Notes: generated from the letters alone by a model not told the origin. Numbered from the stretch's first letter, positions 1 through 7,121 are shown. The stretch: DNA of 32,421 bases from SIG565 sp045594065 (GCA_045594065.1 JAZNXU010000047.1:1-32421); one strand, 5' to 3'. Program-made: numbers and translations.

Positions 1-54
1 GAGGCTCGTCACGGCAAGGCATTTGAGGGACTTCTTAATCGTTATTTTAAATAA
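1..54 (+). CDS. Rubrerythrin-family protein, C-terminal end (partial)
   Basis: An open frame enters from the left edge and ends at TAA 52-54, giving the 17-residue tail EARHGKAFEGLLNRYFK. The E-A-R-H pattern followed by GKAFEGLLxRYF is what I recognise as the last helix of the ferritin-like di-iron domain of clostridial rubrerythrins, where Glu and His are iron ligands. Such proteins detoxify hydrogen peroxide in anaerobes. The protein stops right after this helix, so any rubredoxin domain would have to be at the N-terminus (the reverse-rubrerythrin layout), which cannot be seen here. A terminator follows at once. The identification rests on a short piece only. Confidence 0.6.
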   Translation, partial: EARHGKAFEGLLNRYFK

Positions 55-66
55 TATACATTGTAT

Positions 67-98
67 GGCGGGAGCTATCTCCCGCCGCTTTGTTTTTT
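67..98 (+). terminator. Intrinsic terminator after the rubrerythrin-like gene
   Basis: Eight-base-pair GC-rich stem GGCGGGAG (67-74) with CTCCCGCC (79-86), loop CTAT, followed by a T-rich run to 98. It lies 12 bases after the stop codon at 52-54 and separates that gene from the PepSY lipoprotein. Confidence 0.85.
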
Positions 99-115
99 AT
101 GCAATTTTAAATAGG

Positions 116-145
116 TGCATAAAATTATCCCTTTTTTCTTATAAT
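116..145 (+). promoter_or_regulatory. Possible promoter of the PepSY lipoprotein gene
   Basis: A perfect -10 box TATAAT lies at 140-145, twenty bases before the start codon. The best -35 is only TGCATA (116-121, 18-base spacer, 3 of 6 matches). That hexamer is the right half of an inverted repeat TTATGCA (97-103) and TGCATAA (116-122), so a regulator could bind over the -35 region. The -10 is convincing; the rest is tentative. Confidence 0.4.
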
Positions 146-164
146 TTTTATAGGAGGGGAATTC

Positions 165-446
165 ATGAAAAAATTTTTAGCACTGTTTATTACCGTAATT
201 TTAATTTGCTCACTTGCTGCCTGCTCGCCCGACACCGCCGTGTCTGCCGATGAGGCGCTCGACATTGCACTGAATGAAGTAGGCGCAACGAGAGAGAACA
301 TCAGCCGCCTTGAACGAATGCTCGAGCTTGATGACGGTATTCCCGTATGGGAAATTGATTTTGATTACGATGGAAATGAATATTCCTTCGATGTTAACGC
401 CGAAAACGGCGACATTGTAGAGCGCGACCGCGATAGGCAGGATTAA
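165..446 (+). CDS. PepSY-domain lipoprotein
   Basis: A 93-residue exported lipoprotein. A signal peptide with Lys-Lys at the start and a hydrophobic core ends in the lipobox LAAC, so Cys20 would be lipidated and the protein anchored on the outer face of the membrane. The rest, about residues 27-88, reads as one PepSY domain: a helix (ADEALDIALNEVGA) followed by strands with PVWEIDFDYDGNEYSFDVNA and a closing NGDIVERDRD. PepSY domains are thought to inhibit or modulate extracellular peptidases, but the target here is unknown. The start is fixed by a strong site AGGAGGGG (152-159) six bases ahead. The gene stands alone between two terminators. Family call is firm, function is not. Confidence 0.88.
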   Translation: MKKFLALFITVILICSLAACSPDTAVSADEALDIALNEVGATRENISRLERMLELDDGIPVWEIDFDYDGNEYSFDVNAENGDIVERDRDRQD

Positions 447-453
447 ATTGCAA

Positions 454-487
454 AGAAAAACCTCCCTTGAAAAAGGAGGTTTTCTTT
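454..487 (+). terminator. Intrinsic terminator after the PepSY lipoprotein
   Basis: Stem AAAACCTCC (457-465) with GGAGGTTTT (475-483), loop of nine bases, followed by CTTTATTT. It begins about ten bases after the stop codon at 444-446. The T-run is interrupted, and the A-rich 5' flank means it could also work on the other strand. Confidence 0.8.
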
Positions 488-682
488 ATTTATAAAGTTT
501 ATCTGCTTTCCATTTGGCAGGGTTTGTGTAAGTTTAATTCAAAATTTCCTTATAATCCTGCTGTTTTCGTATTATATGGTCGTGGAATGAGCGTTGGAAA
601 ATTTTATTTTCAATATTACCGTAAATTAAATTGATTTGTTTGGTCGCATTATATTTTAACCACATTAGCGATTGCAAAACCT

Positions 683-720
683 AAAAGGATATGCTATTAT
701 GGTAGCATATCCTTTTATTT
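683..720 (+). terminator. Perfect hairpin just before the VanZ-family gene
   Basis: A perfect 14-bp stem, AAAAGGATATGCTA (683-696) with its complement at 703-716, loop TTATGG, then ATTTT. It ends five bases before the ribosome binding site GGAGG (722-726) of the next gene. It has the form of a terminator but sits in the leader, not after a gene. The preceding stretch 491-682 holds no convincing gene or promoter; TTGATT at 631 with TATTTT at 652 is only a poor promoter candidate. Confidence 0.55.
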
Positions 721-733
721 TGGAGGAATTTTA

Positions 734-1426
734 ATGTTGCAAAAATCCCCCATATCTGCTTATGTTTTATACGGAATTGCCTCCGCCAGCTTTGTATTTT
801 ACGCTTTTTACCCTAGAGTTACACTTACCCCGCTTATTCGGCTTGCGCTATTGGGGATTATTTGTGTTTCAACCTACTTCGGCAGCCTTTCACTCGCAAA
901 ATGCTTGCCCGAAAAACAACAAAAAATAATGAAAATTACCTTTGCGGTGTTTTTTGCGCTCTTTGTGATGTTGCTTATAACACTTGTTTTATTCGATTCC
1001 TATTTTGGCAGAACTGAGTTACCCATAATAACCGATAATAATTTTACGCCTGACAAGCCTTATTCAAGAAAATCGATAAACCTTATTCCATTAAAAACAA
1101 TTTCGGCATATCTGAACAGCTTTAAAAGTAAATATTTTTCGACTGAACAGATTTTAGTAAACATTTTCGGTAATTTGATTGCATTTACACCCCTTGCGCT
1201 GTTTTTGCCTATGTTTTTCAAACCGATGCGCTCATTTTTAAAATTTACAGCCGTTATACTCGGTATGGTAATTTTACTTGAATTTCTGCAGTTTGCCTTT
1301 AATGTCGGACGGTGTGATATTGATGATGTTATTTTGAATTCGGTAGGCGCCTGTACGGCATTTTGGATTTTAAAAATTAAGCCGCTTAAAAAAGCAGTAA
1401 TGAAGTTTACTAAATTAGAATATTAA
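734..1426 (+). CDS. VanZ-family integral membrane protein
   Basis: A 230-residue multi-pass membrane protein. Hydrophobic segments fall at about residues 8-26, 34-52, 66-88, 145-165 and 168-188, with a last one near 203-218. The VanZ core is visible as NLIPLKTI, then NIFGNLIAFTPLALFLP, then ELLQ-like EFLQ and GRCDIDDVILNSVGA; the conserved Asn, Arg and the DIDD acidic cluster are all present. VanZ of enterococci gives low-level teicoplanin resistance, but most relatives have no known role, so resistance should not be assumed. The start ATG follows GGAGG (722-726). No partner gene sits beside it: terminator-like hairpins flank it on both sides. Confidence 0.88.
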   Translation: MLQKSPISAYVLYGIASASFVFYAFYPRVTLTPLIRLALLGIICVSTYFGSLSLAKCLPEKQQKIMKITFAVFFALFVMLLITLVLFDSYFGRTELPIITDNNFTPDKPYSRKSINLIPLKTISAYLNSFKSKYFSTEQILVNIFGNLIAFTPLALFLPMFFKPMRSFLKFTAVILGMVILLEFLQFAFNVGRCDIDDVILNSVGACTAFWILKIKPLKKAVMKFTKLEY

Positions 1427-1715
1427 AAGCCTTGGGTTTTCCCAAGGCTTTTTTCGCGGTAGACACCGTATTGTAAAACGCCGAAAGCACACGCTCAGCA
1501 GCACAAATATGGCTATCGGTAAACATAGCAAGTGTTAGGGGCTTTTCAGCAGCGATACCAAAGGTTAGTTCACGCACCGTTAGGCGGTTTTGCTCTACTC
1601 TATAAGCCCTATCATAACCATCAATAGTAATTTCGGTTACAGGACTTTCAACATATTCGCTGAAATAAGAATTGTCCGCTTGCATAATTTCCTTTTTAAA
1701 TTTACCATATATCAC
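1410..1715 (-). pseudogene. Truncated metallophosphoesterase-like remnant
   Basis: A 101-codon frame on the minus strand starting at GTG 1715, one base after the GH116 stop. Residues 46-75 (RLTVRELTFGIAAEKPLTLA, then MFTDSH) resemble the first beta strand of calcineurin-like phosphoesterases, where the D-x-H at the end binds metal. The usual later blocks (GDxxD, GNH, the His residues) are absent: the frame runs through the terminator at 1425-1454 and stops inside the VanZ gene, so its last ~15 codons are not real protein sequence. I infer a gene that lost its 3' part, probably by deletion. It could instead be a small unrelated peptide; the family resemblance is based on one motif. Confidence 0.5.
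1425..1454. terminator. Bidirectional terminator between convergent genes
   Basis: Perfect 12-bp stem AAAAGCCTTGGG (1425-1436) with CCCAAGGCTTTT (1441-1452), loop TTTT. A-run on one side and T-run on the other let it serve the VanZ gene on the plus strand (its stop codon is part of the left arm) and the GH116 unit on the minus strand. Confidence 0.9.
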
Positions 1716-1716
1716 T

Positions 1717-3759
1717 TTAAATAACTTCTATTTTCTTTGCTGCGGTAATTTCGTTAAAGATAATTACACCGTTTTTAAACTCGAACGGGATTTCGGTACC
1801 ATCGATAATCAGTTTTTCGGCCGCTTTTAGATACGGCAGGTGAAGCTCTTTTATTTTAAGGCTGCCCGCATTTAAGGTAATTGCGGTAGTGCCGCCTATT
1901 TCCACCCTGCCCCAGCCTGTGCCAAGGCTCCAGATGCAGCGAAAATTATCCTTATTTACTTTTGGGTCAAAGCCAATAATGCCGCGGGGTAAATCGAATT
2001 TGAAACCTGAAAGTATTGGCAGTAAAGCATAGCTTGCCATACTTCTCGCATAATTGCTTCCGCACTCAATTTCATTATATGGGTTGCGGTTGTAACCGTT
2101 ATAGCGCCCGCGAACAGCGCGGACAATCTCTACGCCCTCGGCGATTTTACCCTCGCTCATAAGAAGGCCTGCTAACTGATACTCAAAGCCGTTCATACAT
2201 TCCTCGCAGTACATAATGGGAATGAGCGGCTTTTTTGAACCCTCGGGGTACGTGCAGATTACCGCGCCTGCCTCGTCGTTAAGTCCGTAGATACGCCAAG
2301 TGTTAGTGAAATCGCGTAGCCGCGGCTTGAAGTTGGTTTTATACATTATATCAAGCGCAGAATCGGTTTTATCCTTGTCGAAAATTCTGCCAAGTCCACA
2401 GATATTGGCGTGCCACTGACCGCAAAGCTGGTCTATAACACTGCCCTCCCCAGTCTGGTACTTTATCTCGCCGAGCTCCTCACTCCAATATTCATTGAAA
2501 TAACCGTCCATTGAATCAAAGTGGTCAACAATTGATTTATCGGTGAGGTCAATTTTTTGTATAAAATATTTGCCGTTATAAAGGTTTTCGTCGGTCCAAC
2601 AGCGACCCTTTTCGTAAATATCGGAATATTCATTCCGCTTTTCGGTATCGCCTAAAAACTCTGCCATTTCGGCGGCGGCTTTCAGTGCGGCAAGATAAAG
2701 GCCCTGCAGCCACGCCGAGGGACCGAATATATCAAGGTCGAGGGTATTGTGTTGCTTGCCCTCTAAAACACCGTCGCGGTTTTGGTCCCACTCCCACGGA
2801 TTTTCTTCACTCCAAGCGTATTCGAGCACCTTTTTTATGGTTTCCCAATGGGACTTCAGCCACTCGTTGTCGCCAGAGATTTTCCACTCACGATATGCCT
2901 TGATTACACAGCCCATCTGACCGTCAAGACAAGCCGAAATTTTCTTTGCAGGTGATGGCGGCAGGGGCAGACGAAATGTGGTTGCACCACTTTCATATGT
3001 AGCATGTTCGAATTCAAGGTTGCGTATAGTACGCTCAAGGTCGGGGAATAAGAAGCAGAGCGCATATGCATAGTTATACACATGCTGGCAGGTGCCAGGG
3101 CAGGAGCCAACATGCTCTTCAACACCCTCAAATCCGTAGTAATCGCCGCCTGTTAAGCGGTAGGTTGTGGGAGATTTAATTACCGACGCCGTCGATGCGG
3201 CGGCATCGATTACAGACTGGTCAACGGTTGATGAGAAAAGTGCATCCTTATATTCAAGCGTTTTTTCATATAAATAGTCCCAATTTTTAAGGCTGTAAAA
3301 CGCCGAATCGAATGCCGTTTTATAAACGGTGGCATAATACTTTTTCCAAGTAGAGCCTAAAAGTGAATCATCCGCGGGGGCATCTTGGTCGTCAGGCTTA
3401 ATCCAGACATTTGAATCGTTCGGGATATTCCAAGAAAGTATAAAACGAACGCTTTTGCTTTCTCCCGCCGCTACAGTAATTTTCTTGGTTACGGTACAGG
3501 TGTCCCCGCTGCCGCCGCCCTCATAATTACGAATAATGAGCGGCAGGCCTGAGTCTAACTCATTTAAAAACATCATAACCGCATCGTTTGCCCTGCCCCT
3601 AAACCAATAGGGCTGAATTTCATTTGGCTCATCGCACATAATACAGAGCTCGCCGTAATCAAGGTCGGCATCACTCTTGCCGAAATATTTTAACATTACC
3701 GCCTTTATACTGCCGTTTTCTACTACCTCGTTAACGGTGCTTTTAAAGGGGTTTCTCAC
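1717..3759 (-). CDS. GH116 beta-glycosidase, catalytic part (split gene)
   Basis: The larger piece (680 codons) of a glycoside hydrolase family 116 enzyme, the family of human GBA2 and of a Thermoanaerobacterium beta-glucosidase. The (alpha/alpha)6-type catalytic domain fills about residues 130-680. Two blocks match the family active site: DGVLEGKQHNTLDLDIFG (329-346; Glu333 in the place of the nucleophile region) and DQLCGQWHANICG (443-455; Asp443 as the likely acid/base). There is no signal peptide, so it should act in the cytoplasm on imported beta-glycosides. The nominal GTG start at 3759 overlaps the stop of the N-terminal piece (GTGA) and has no ribosome binding site, so the two frames look like one broken gene. 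Together they give about 844 residues, near the family's usual length. Confidence 0.85.
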   Translation of the reverse strand: MRNPFKSTVNEVVENGSIKAVMLKYFGKSDADLDYGELCIMCDEPNEIQPYWFRGRANDAVMMFLNELDSGLPLIIRNYEGGGSGDTCTVTKKITVAAGESKSVRFILSWNIPNDSNVWIKPDDQDAPADDSLLGSTWKKYYATVYKTAFDSAFYSLKNWDYLYEKTLEYKDALFSSTVDQSVIDAAASTASVIKSPTTYRLTGGDYYGFEGVEEHVGSCPGTCQHVYNYAYALCFLFPDLERTIRNLEFEHATYESGATTFRLPLPPSPAKKISACLDGQMGCVIKAYREWKISGDNEWLKSHWETIKKVLEYAWSEENPWEWDQNRDGVLEGKQHNTLDLDIFGPSAWLQGLYLAALKAAAEMAEFLGDTEKRNEYSDIYEKGRCWTDENLYNGKYFIQKIDLTDKSIVDHFDSMDGYFNEYWSEELGEIKYQTGEGSVIDQLCGQWHANICGLGRIFDKDKTDSALDIMYKTNFKPRLRDFTNTWRIYGLNDEAGAVICTYPEGSKKPLIPIMYCEECMNGFEYQLAGLLMSEGKIAEGVEIVRAVRGRYNGYNRNPYNEIECGSNYARSMASYALLPILSGFKFDLPRGIIGFDPKVNKDNFRCIWSLGTGWGRVEIGGTTAITLNAGSLKIKELHLPYLKAAEKLIIDGTEIPFEFKNGVIIFNEITAAKKIEVI

Positions 3760-4250
3760 CGAAAAAGCGGCTCGAAATCAACCGGTTTATCGGTGGTGTT
3801 ATGATATGTAATTTCAAAAAACGCCGCGGGTATGCTGGAATTTTTACTATCAAGCGGAATAAGGGGATTAAAAACCTGTAGGGAAATCTCGCCCGGAAAG
3901 TTTTCATCACTAAAGTTTATATCTGCAAAGGGGTATTCGCCCGTAAATTCGCAATTTTTAAAGTGCTGAAAGCCTGCCATAGTCTTGTTGGAAACACCCA
4001 TACCAAAGCTACCGCCTAAGTTACCGCTTAAATTCAGGTTATAATCGCCCTGAAGCACGCGATAATAGCTTTTTCCGTCAGTTTCGGCACGCACCATAAT
4101 GTGGGTAAATCCGTTGGTACTGCCCTTGTTGGGGTTGCCGAAAATCTCCCAATCGATAAAGCCACCATTACCCGCTATACCGATTGAGCCCGTGCCGATA
4201 CCCACGACAGGAAATGATATTTCATTAAGATATTTTCCGTTGTATCTCAT
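3756..4250 (-). CDS. GH116 beta-glycosidase, N-terminal part (split gene)
   Basis: 164 codons holding the first part of the GH116 N-terminal beta-sandwich domain. The block FPVVGIGTGSIGIAGNGGF followed by DWEIFGNP is the hallmark start of the family (glycine-rich loop after a short leader). The frame ends at TGA 3756-3758 within the motif PVDFEPLFR. Reading -1 at the run of five T on the coding strand (plus-strand A run 3762-3766) would continue as PLFSVRNPF into the downstream frame, which looks like uninterrupted GH116. The start ATG 4250 lies 13 bases after the nfnB stop, with only a weak site upstream, so it may depend on read-through from nfnAB. A one-base deletion, a sequencing error or a true two-piece enzyme are all possible; the first two are likelier. 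Confidence 0.85.
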   Translation of the reverse strand: MRYNGKYLNEISFPVVGIGTGSIGIAGNGGFIDWEIFGNPNKGSTNGFTHIMVRAETDGKSYYRVLQGDYNLNLSGNLGGSFGMGVSNKTMAGFQHFKNCEFTGEYPFADINFSDENFPGEISLQVFNPLIPLDSKNSSIPAAFFEITYHNTTDKPVDFEPLFR

Positions 4251-4263
4251 AGCAATATCCCAC

Positions 4264-5682
4264 TTAACTTTTTTTATTCTTTATATATTCATCTATTGCG
4301 GCGGCAGCGTTTTTACCCGCACCCATCGCAAGAATTACTGTAGCTGCACCCGTTACGGCGTCACCGCCTGCAAACACACCCTCGCGTGAGGTTTGACCTG
4401 TAGCCTCATCGGCAATAATTCCGCCCCATTTTTCAGTGTCGAGTCCATTTGTTGTCGACTTAATAAGGGGGTTGGGGGAAGTGCCAAGCGCCATAATTAC
4501 GCTGTCAGCCTCAATAATAAATTCACTGTTTTCTTTTACTATTGGTCGGCGTCTGCCTGAACTATCAGGCTCGCCGAGCTCCATTTCGACACACTTAATT
4601 GCCCTTACGGTGCCGTTTTTAGGGTCACGCTTGTCCGCTTCATTTCGGTAACCTATAATCTCCACGGGGTTGCAAAGAGTTTTAAAAATAATTCCCTCTT
4701 CTATAGCGTGCTCAATCTCCTCGCGGCGGGCGGGAAGCTCCTCCATACCGCGACGGTATACTATATAAACCTCAGCACCAAGTCGCTTTGCGCAACGCGC
4801 GGCATCCATTGCAACATTGCCGCCACCCACAACCGCAACGCATTTTGCGCGCTGTACAGGGGTGTCGCTATCCTCTTTATATGCTTTCATAAGGTTAATT
4901 CGGGTTAAAAACTCGTTAGCAGAATAAACGCCCTTTAGGTTTTCACCAGGGATATTCATAAATTTGGGAAGTCCCGCGCCCGAGCCGATAAACACAGCCT
5001 CGAAACCGTTTTCTAAAAGCTCATCAACTGAAAATGTTCTGCCTATAACGGTGTTGGTCTTTATCTTAACACCCAGCTTTTTGAGCCCCTCAATTTCGGT
5101 TTCAACTATTTTTTTGGGCAGACGGAATTCAGGTATGCCGTAAACGAGCACGCCGCCCGCTAGGTGCAGAGCCTCGAAAACGGTTACCTCATAGCCGAGT
5201 TTTGCAAGGTCACCCGCACAAGTGAGTCCCGCAGGACCCGAGCCGATAACAGCAACCTTATGACCGTTCGATTTTATACTTTTTTGGCAGCTATCATTCT
5301 TTGCGTTATGGTAGTCTGCCACAAATCTTTCAAGGCGACCGATTGCCACGCTTTCCCCTTTAATTCCGCGAACACACTTGCCCTCGCACTGTGTTTCCTG
5401 CGGGCAAACTCTGCCGCAAACTGCAGGCAGAGAGCTTGATTTTGCAATAATATCGTAAGCCGCGCCGAAATCTCCCTCAGCCACCTTCTCTATAAACTCG
5501 GGGATATGAATTTTAACGGGACAGCCCGAAATACAGGGCTTATGCTTGCAGTTAAGGCAACGCTTTGCCTCGTCGATTGCTTGCTCGGGAGTATAGCCGA
5601 GCGCTACCTCAGAAAAGTTTTTGTTGCGAACATCGGGAGCCTGTACAGGCATTTCGTTGCGCTTTGGATTCATATTAGCCAT
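4264..5682 (-). CDS. nfnB: NADPH-binding subunit of NADH-dependent ferredoxin:NADP+ oxidoreductase (NfnB/GltA-like)
   Basis: A 472-residue flavoprotein of the glutamate-synthase small-subunit type. It starts with two cysteine groups for [4Fe-4S] clusters, C42-x2-C45-x4-C50-x3-C54 and C89-x3-C93-x5-C99-x3-C103, then an FAD site VIGSGPAG (145-152), an NADPH site VVGGGNVA (284-291), and the closing FAD motif GVFAGGDAVTGAATVILAMG. No large glutamate synthase subunit is nearby; instead the partner NfnA lies directly upstream with a TAATG overlap at 5682, which is the nfn arrangement. With NfnA it would bifurcate electrons: NADPH oxidation coupled to reduction of ferredoxin and NAD+ (or the reverse). 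Start ATG 5682 has AAGGGGG upstream. The same family is often labelled gltA or sudA; nfnB rests on the pairing. Confidence 0.88.
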   Translation of the reverse strand: MANMNPKRNEMPVQAPDVRNKNFSEVALGYTPEQAIDEAKRCLNCKHKPCISGCPVKIHIPEFIEKVAEGDFGAAYDIIAKSSSLPAVCGRVCPQETQCEGKCVRGIKGESVAIGRLERFVADYHNAKNDSCQKSIKSNGHKVAVIGSGPAGLTCAGDLAKLGYEVTVFEALHLAGGVLVYGIPEFRLPKKIVETEIEGLKKLGVKIKTNTVIGRTFSVDELLENGFEAVFIGSGAGLPKFMNIPGENLKGVYSANEFLTRINLMKAYKEDSDTPVQRAKCVAVVGGGNVAMDAARCAKRLGAEVYIVYRRGMEELPARREEIEHAIEEGIIFKTLCNPVEIIGYRNEADKRDPKNGTVRAIKCVEMELGEPDSSGRRRPIVKENSEFIIEADSVIMALGTSPNPLIKSTTNGLDTEKWGGIIADEATGQTSREGVFAGGDAVTGAATVILAMGAGKNAAAAIDEYIKNKKS

Positions 5683-6521
5683 TATTCTGCCCCCTTAAAT
5701 AAATTGCAGGTATCGGAATGCTTTTTGCGTTCAAAATCAGCATAGAAGTTTGAACGCTCTATAGCCTCATCAAAATTAATTTCATGAGCGTCAAATTCAG
5801 GTCCGTCAACGCAGGCAAACACCGTCTTACCGCCAACAGTCAGTCTGCAGCCTCCGCACATACCCGTGCCGTCAATCATAATGGGATTCATAGACGCTAC
5901 CGTCTTAATGCCGTACTCCTTTGTGAGCAGGCTTACAAATTTCATCATAGGAAGCGGGCCTATGGTTATAACCTCATCAAATTCCTTTCCGCTATTAATC
6001 AGGTTTTTTAAGGCCTCAGTTACAAGACCCTTTTCACCCTTAGAGCCGTCGTCGGTCATAAGGCAAAAAGTATCAGATACAGCGCGGAATTCATCCTCTA
6101 AAATCACAAGCTCCTCGTTTCTAAAGCCGATAATGCTTGTAACCTCGCAACCAAGGTTATGGAGTTTTTTTGCAACCGGATATGCAATAGCACAGCCTAC
6201 TCCACCGCCCACAACGGCAACGCGTTTTAAATTATCGGTGTGTGTTGCACGACCTAAAGGTCCTACGAAATCTTTAAGGCAGTCGCCCTCATTCATATGG
6301 TTAAGCTTTTCGGTAGTGGCACCCACAATTTGGAAAATAATTGTAACGCTACCCTTTTGTCTGTCAAAATCGGCAACCGTTAAGGGAATGCGCTCACCGC
6401 TATCGTCAGTTCTAAGAATTATAAACTGCCCCGGCTCTACCTTAGCTGCTACCTCGGGCGCTTCAATCTCCATTAAGGTTACAGTTTTATTAAGACTCTG
6501 CTTTCTTAAAATCTTATACAT
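5682..6521 (-). CDS. nfnA: NfnA-like FAD/[2Fe-2S] subunit of the bifurcating transhydrogenase
   Basis: A 279-residue protein of the ferredoxin-NADP reductase fold related to PyrK. The FAD-binding strand has RIPLTVADFD (44-53), the NAD-binding Rossmann part starts with VAVVGGGVGCAIAYP (101-115), and the C-terminus binds a [2Fe-2S] cluster through D217-x4-C222-x2-C225-x11-C237. Three Cys plus one Asp, where PyrK has four Cys, is the ligand set known for Nfn enzymes. It is the first gene of the unit: a good promoter sits 35 bases upstream, the site AGGAAGTG precedes the ATG, and its stop overlaps nfnB. Alternatives such as sulfide dehydrogenase beta subunit describe the same family. Confidence 0.87.
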   Translation of the reverse strand: MYKILRKQSLNKTVTLMEIEAPEVAAKVEPGQFIILRTDDSGERIPLTVADFDRQKGSVTIIFQIVGATTEKLNHMNEGDCLKDFVGPLGRATHTDNLKRVAVVGGGVGCAIAYPVAKKLHNLGCEVTSIIGFRNEELVILEDEFRAVSDTFCLMTDDGSKGEKGLVTEALKNLINSGKEFDEVITIGPLPMMKFVSLLTKEYGIKTVASMNPIMIDGTGMCGGCRLTVGGKTVFACVDGPEFDAHEINFDEAIERSNFYADFERKKHSDTCNLFKGAE

Positions 6522-6555
6522 TTTATCACTTCCTGAGTAATATCTATACCAAATT

Positions 6556-6584
6556 ATTATACTAAAAAAAAGTCTATATGTAAA
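6556..6584 (-). promoter_or_regulatory. Promoter of nfnA
   Basis: On the minus strand, -35 TTTACA (6584-6579), 17-base spacer, -10 TATAAT (6561-6556), about 35 bases ahead of the nfnA ATG. The -35 falls inside the loop of the preceding gene's terminator and the spacer contains its T-run. Confidence 0.75.
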
Positions 6585-6597
6585 TAGACTTTTTATG
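6564..6597 (-). terminator. Terminator of the upstream lipoprotein gene
   Basis: Stem AAAAAGTCTAT with ATAGACTTTTT (plus-strand arms 6567-6577 and 6585-6595), followed on the minus strand by a run of T. The lipoprotein stop codon (6593-6595) is part of the stem, and the nfnA promoter is laid over the same bases. Confidence 0.8.
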
Positions 6598-7069
6598 TAG
6601 CAGTAACATTTTTAAATTCAATATCCGTACCGTTTATTTTAAGACTTATAGGTAGACCTAAATCAGTCAGTGTAAACGCATAGGTATCTGTACCTACTGT
6701 GACAACCGCTGTATATTCACCGTCTTTACTTTCTGCCGTGGGATTTTGCAGCCCCGAAAAAGCCCTATAAATCTGACTGAAAATACCGAAATCGGTATCA
6801 TTTAACGGAAATTCCTTTTTTACACCTAAAAATTCCGTTTCAACCGTATCCCCAGAAAATACAACCTTAAATTCGCGAATGCTCTCGGGCTCTAGAACAG
6901 TAAAGCTAATATCTCCACCACCATTAATATCGGCATTCACAGAAAATTTATCCTCGCCACTTTGAAAATCAAAACCGAAAGCTAAATTGTTGCTTTGCGG
7001 CTGAACGCTACCGCCGCCGCAACCTACACAAAAAAGCAGACACACAGCTGCCGCTAAAATTTTCTTCAT
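6593..7069 (-). CDS. Small lipoprotein of unknown function
   Basis: From ATG 7069 the protein is about 158 residues. It begins MKKILAAAVCLLFCVGC, a lipoprotein signal peptide whose lipobox is CVGC (Cys at -3 instead of the usual Leu), followed by Gly-Gly-Gly and a Ser/Gln-rich linker. The body is mostly alternating beta-strand-like sequence with no motif I recognise (for example ISFTVLEPESIREFKVVFSG). ATG 7072 is an equally in-frame start; 7069 gives the better spacing to GGGGTG (7083-7078). A longer frame reaches 7132 but would read through the hairpin at 7076-7106 and lacks a binding site. The gene has its own terminator, which includes the stop codon. Confidence 0.75.
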   Translation of the reverse strand: MKKILAAAVCLLFCVGCGGGSVQPQSNNLAFGFDFQSGEDKFSVNADINGGGDISFTVLEPESIREFKVVFSGDTVETEFLGVKKEFPLNDTDFGIFSQIYRAFSGLQNPTAESKDGEYTAVVTVGTDTYAFTLTDLGLPISLKINGTDIEFKNVTAT

Positions 7070-7072
7070 CAT

Positions 7073-7106
7073 AAAAACACCCCGTAAAAATATATTACGG
7101 GGTGTT
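7073..7106 (-). terminator. Hairpin that ends the upstream gene and covers a ribosome binding site
   Basis: Perfect 12-bp stem AACACCCCGTAA (7076-7087) with TTACGGGGTGTT (7095-7106). Read on the minus strand it is followed by five T and then directly by the ATG pair of the lipoprotein gene. It is placed as the terminator of the gene at 7122-7628, yet its 3' arm contains GGGGTG, the only ribosome binding site for the lipoprotein. Confidence 0.7.
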
Positions 7107-7121
7107 CTAATATATTCTGGG

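Noticed and set aside
734..1426. Glycopeptide resistance gene vanZ
   Set aside because: VanZ-family membrane proteins are widespread without resistance; no other van genes are present here.
4264..5682. Glutamate synthase small subunit acting in glutamate synthesis
   Set aside because: No large subunit is adjacent, and the overlapping NfnA partner points to the transhydrogenase complex instead.
5866..6540. Plus-strand open frame of 224 codons opposite nfnA
   Set aside because: It is the antisense shadow of a clear NfnA gene; it has no binding site and no recognisable protein pattern.
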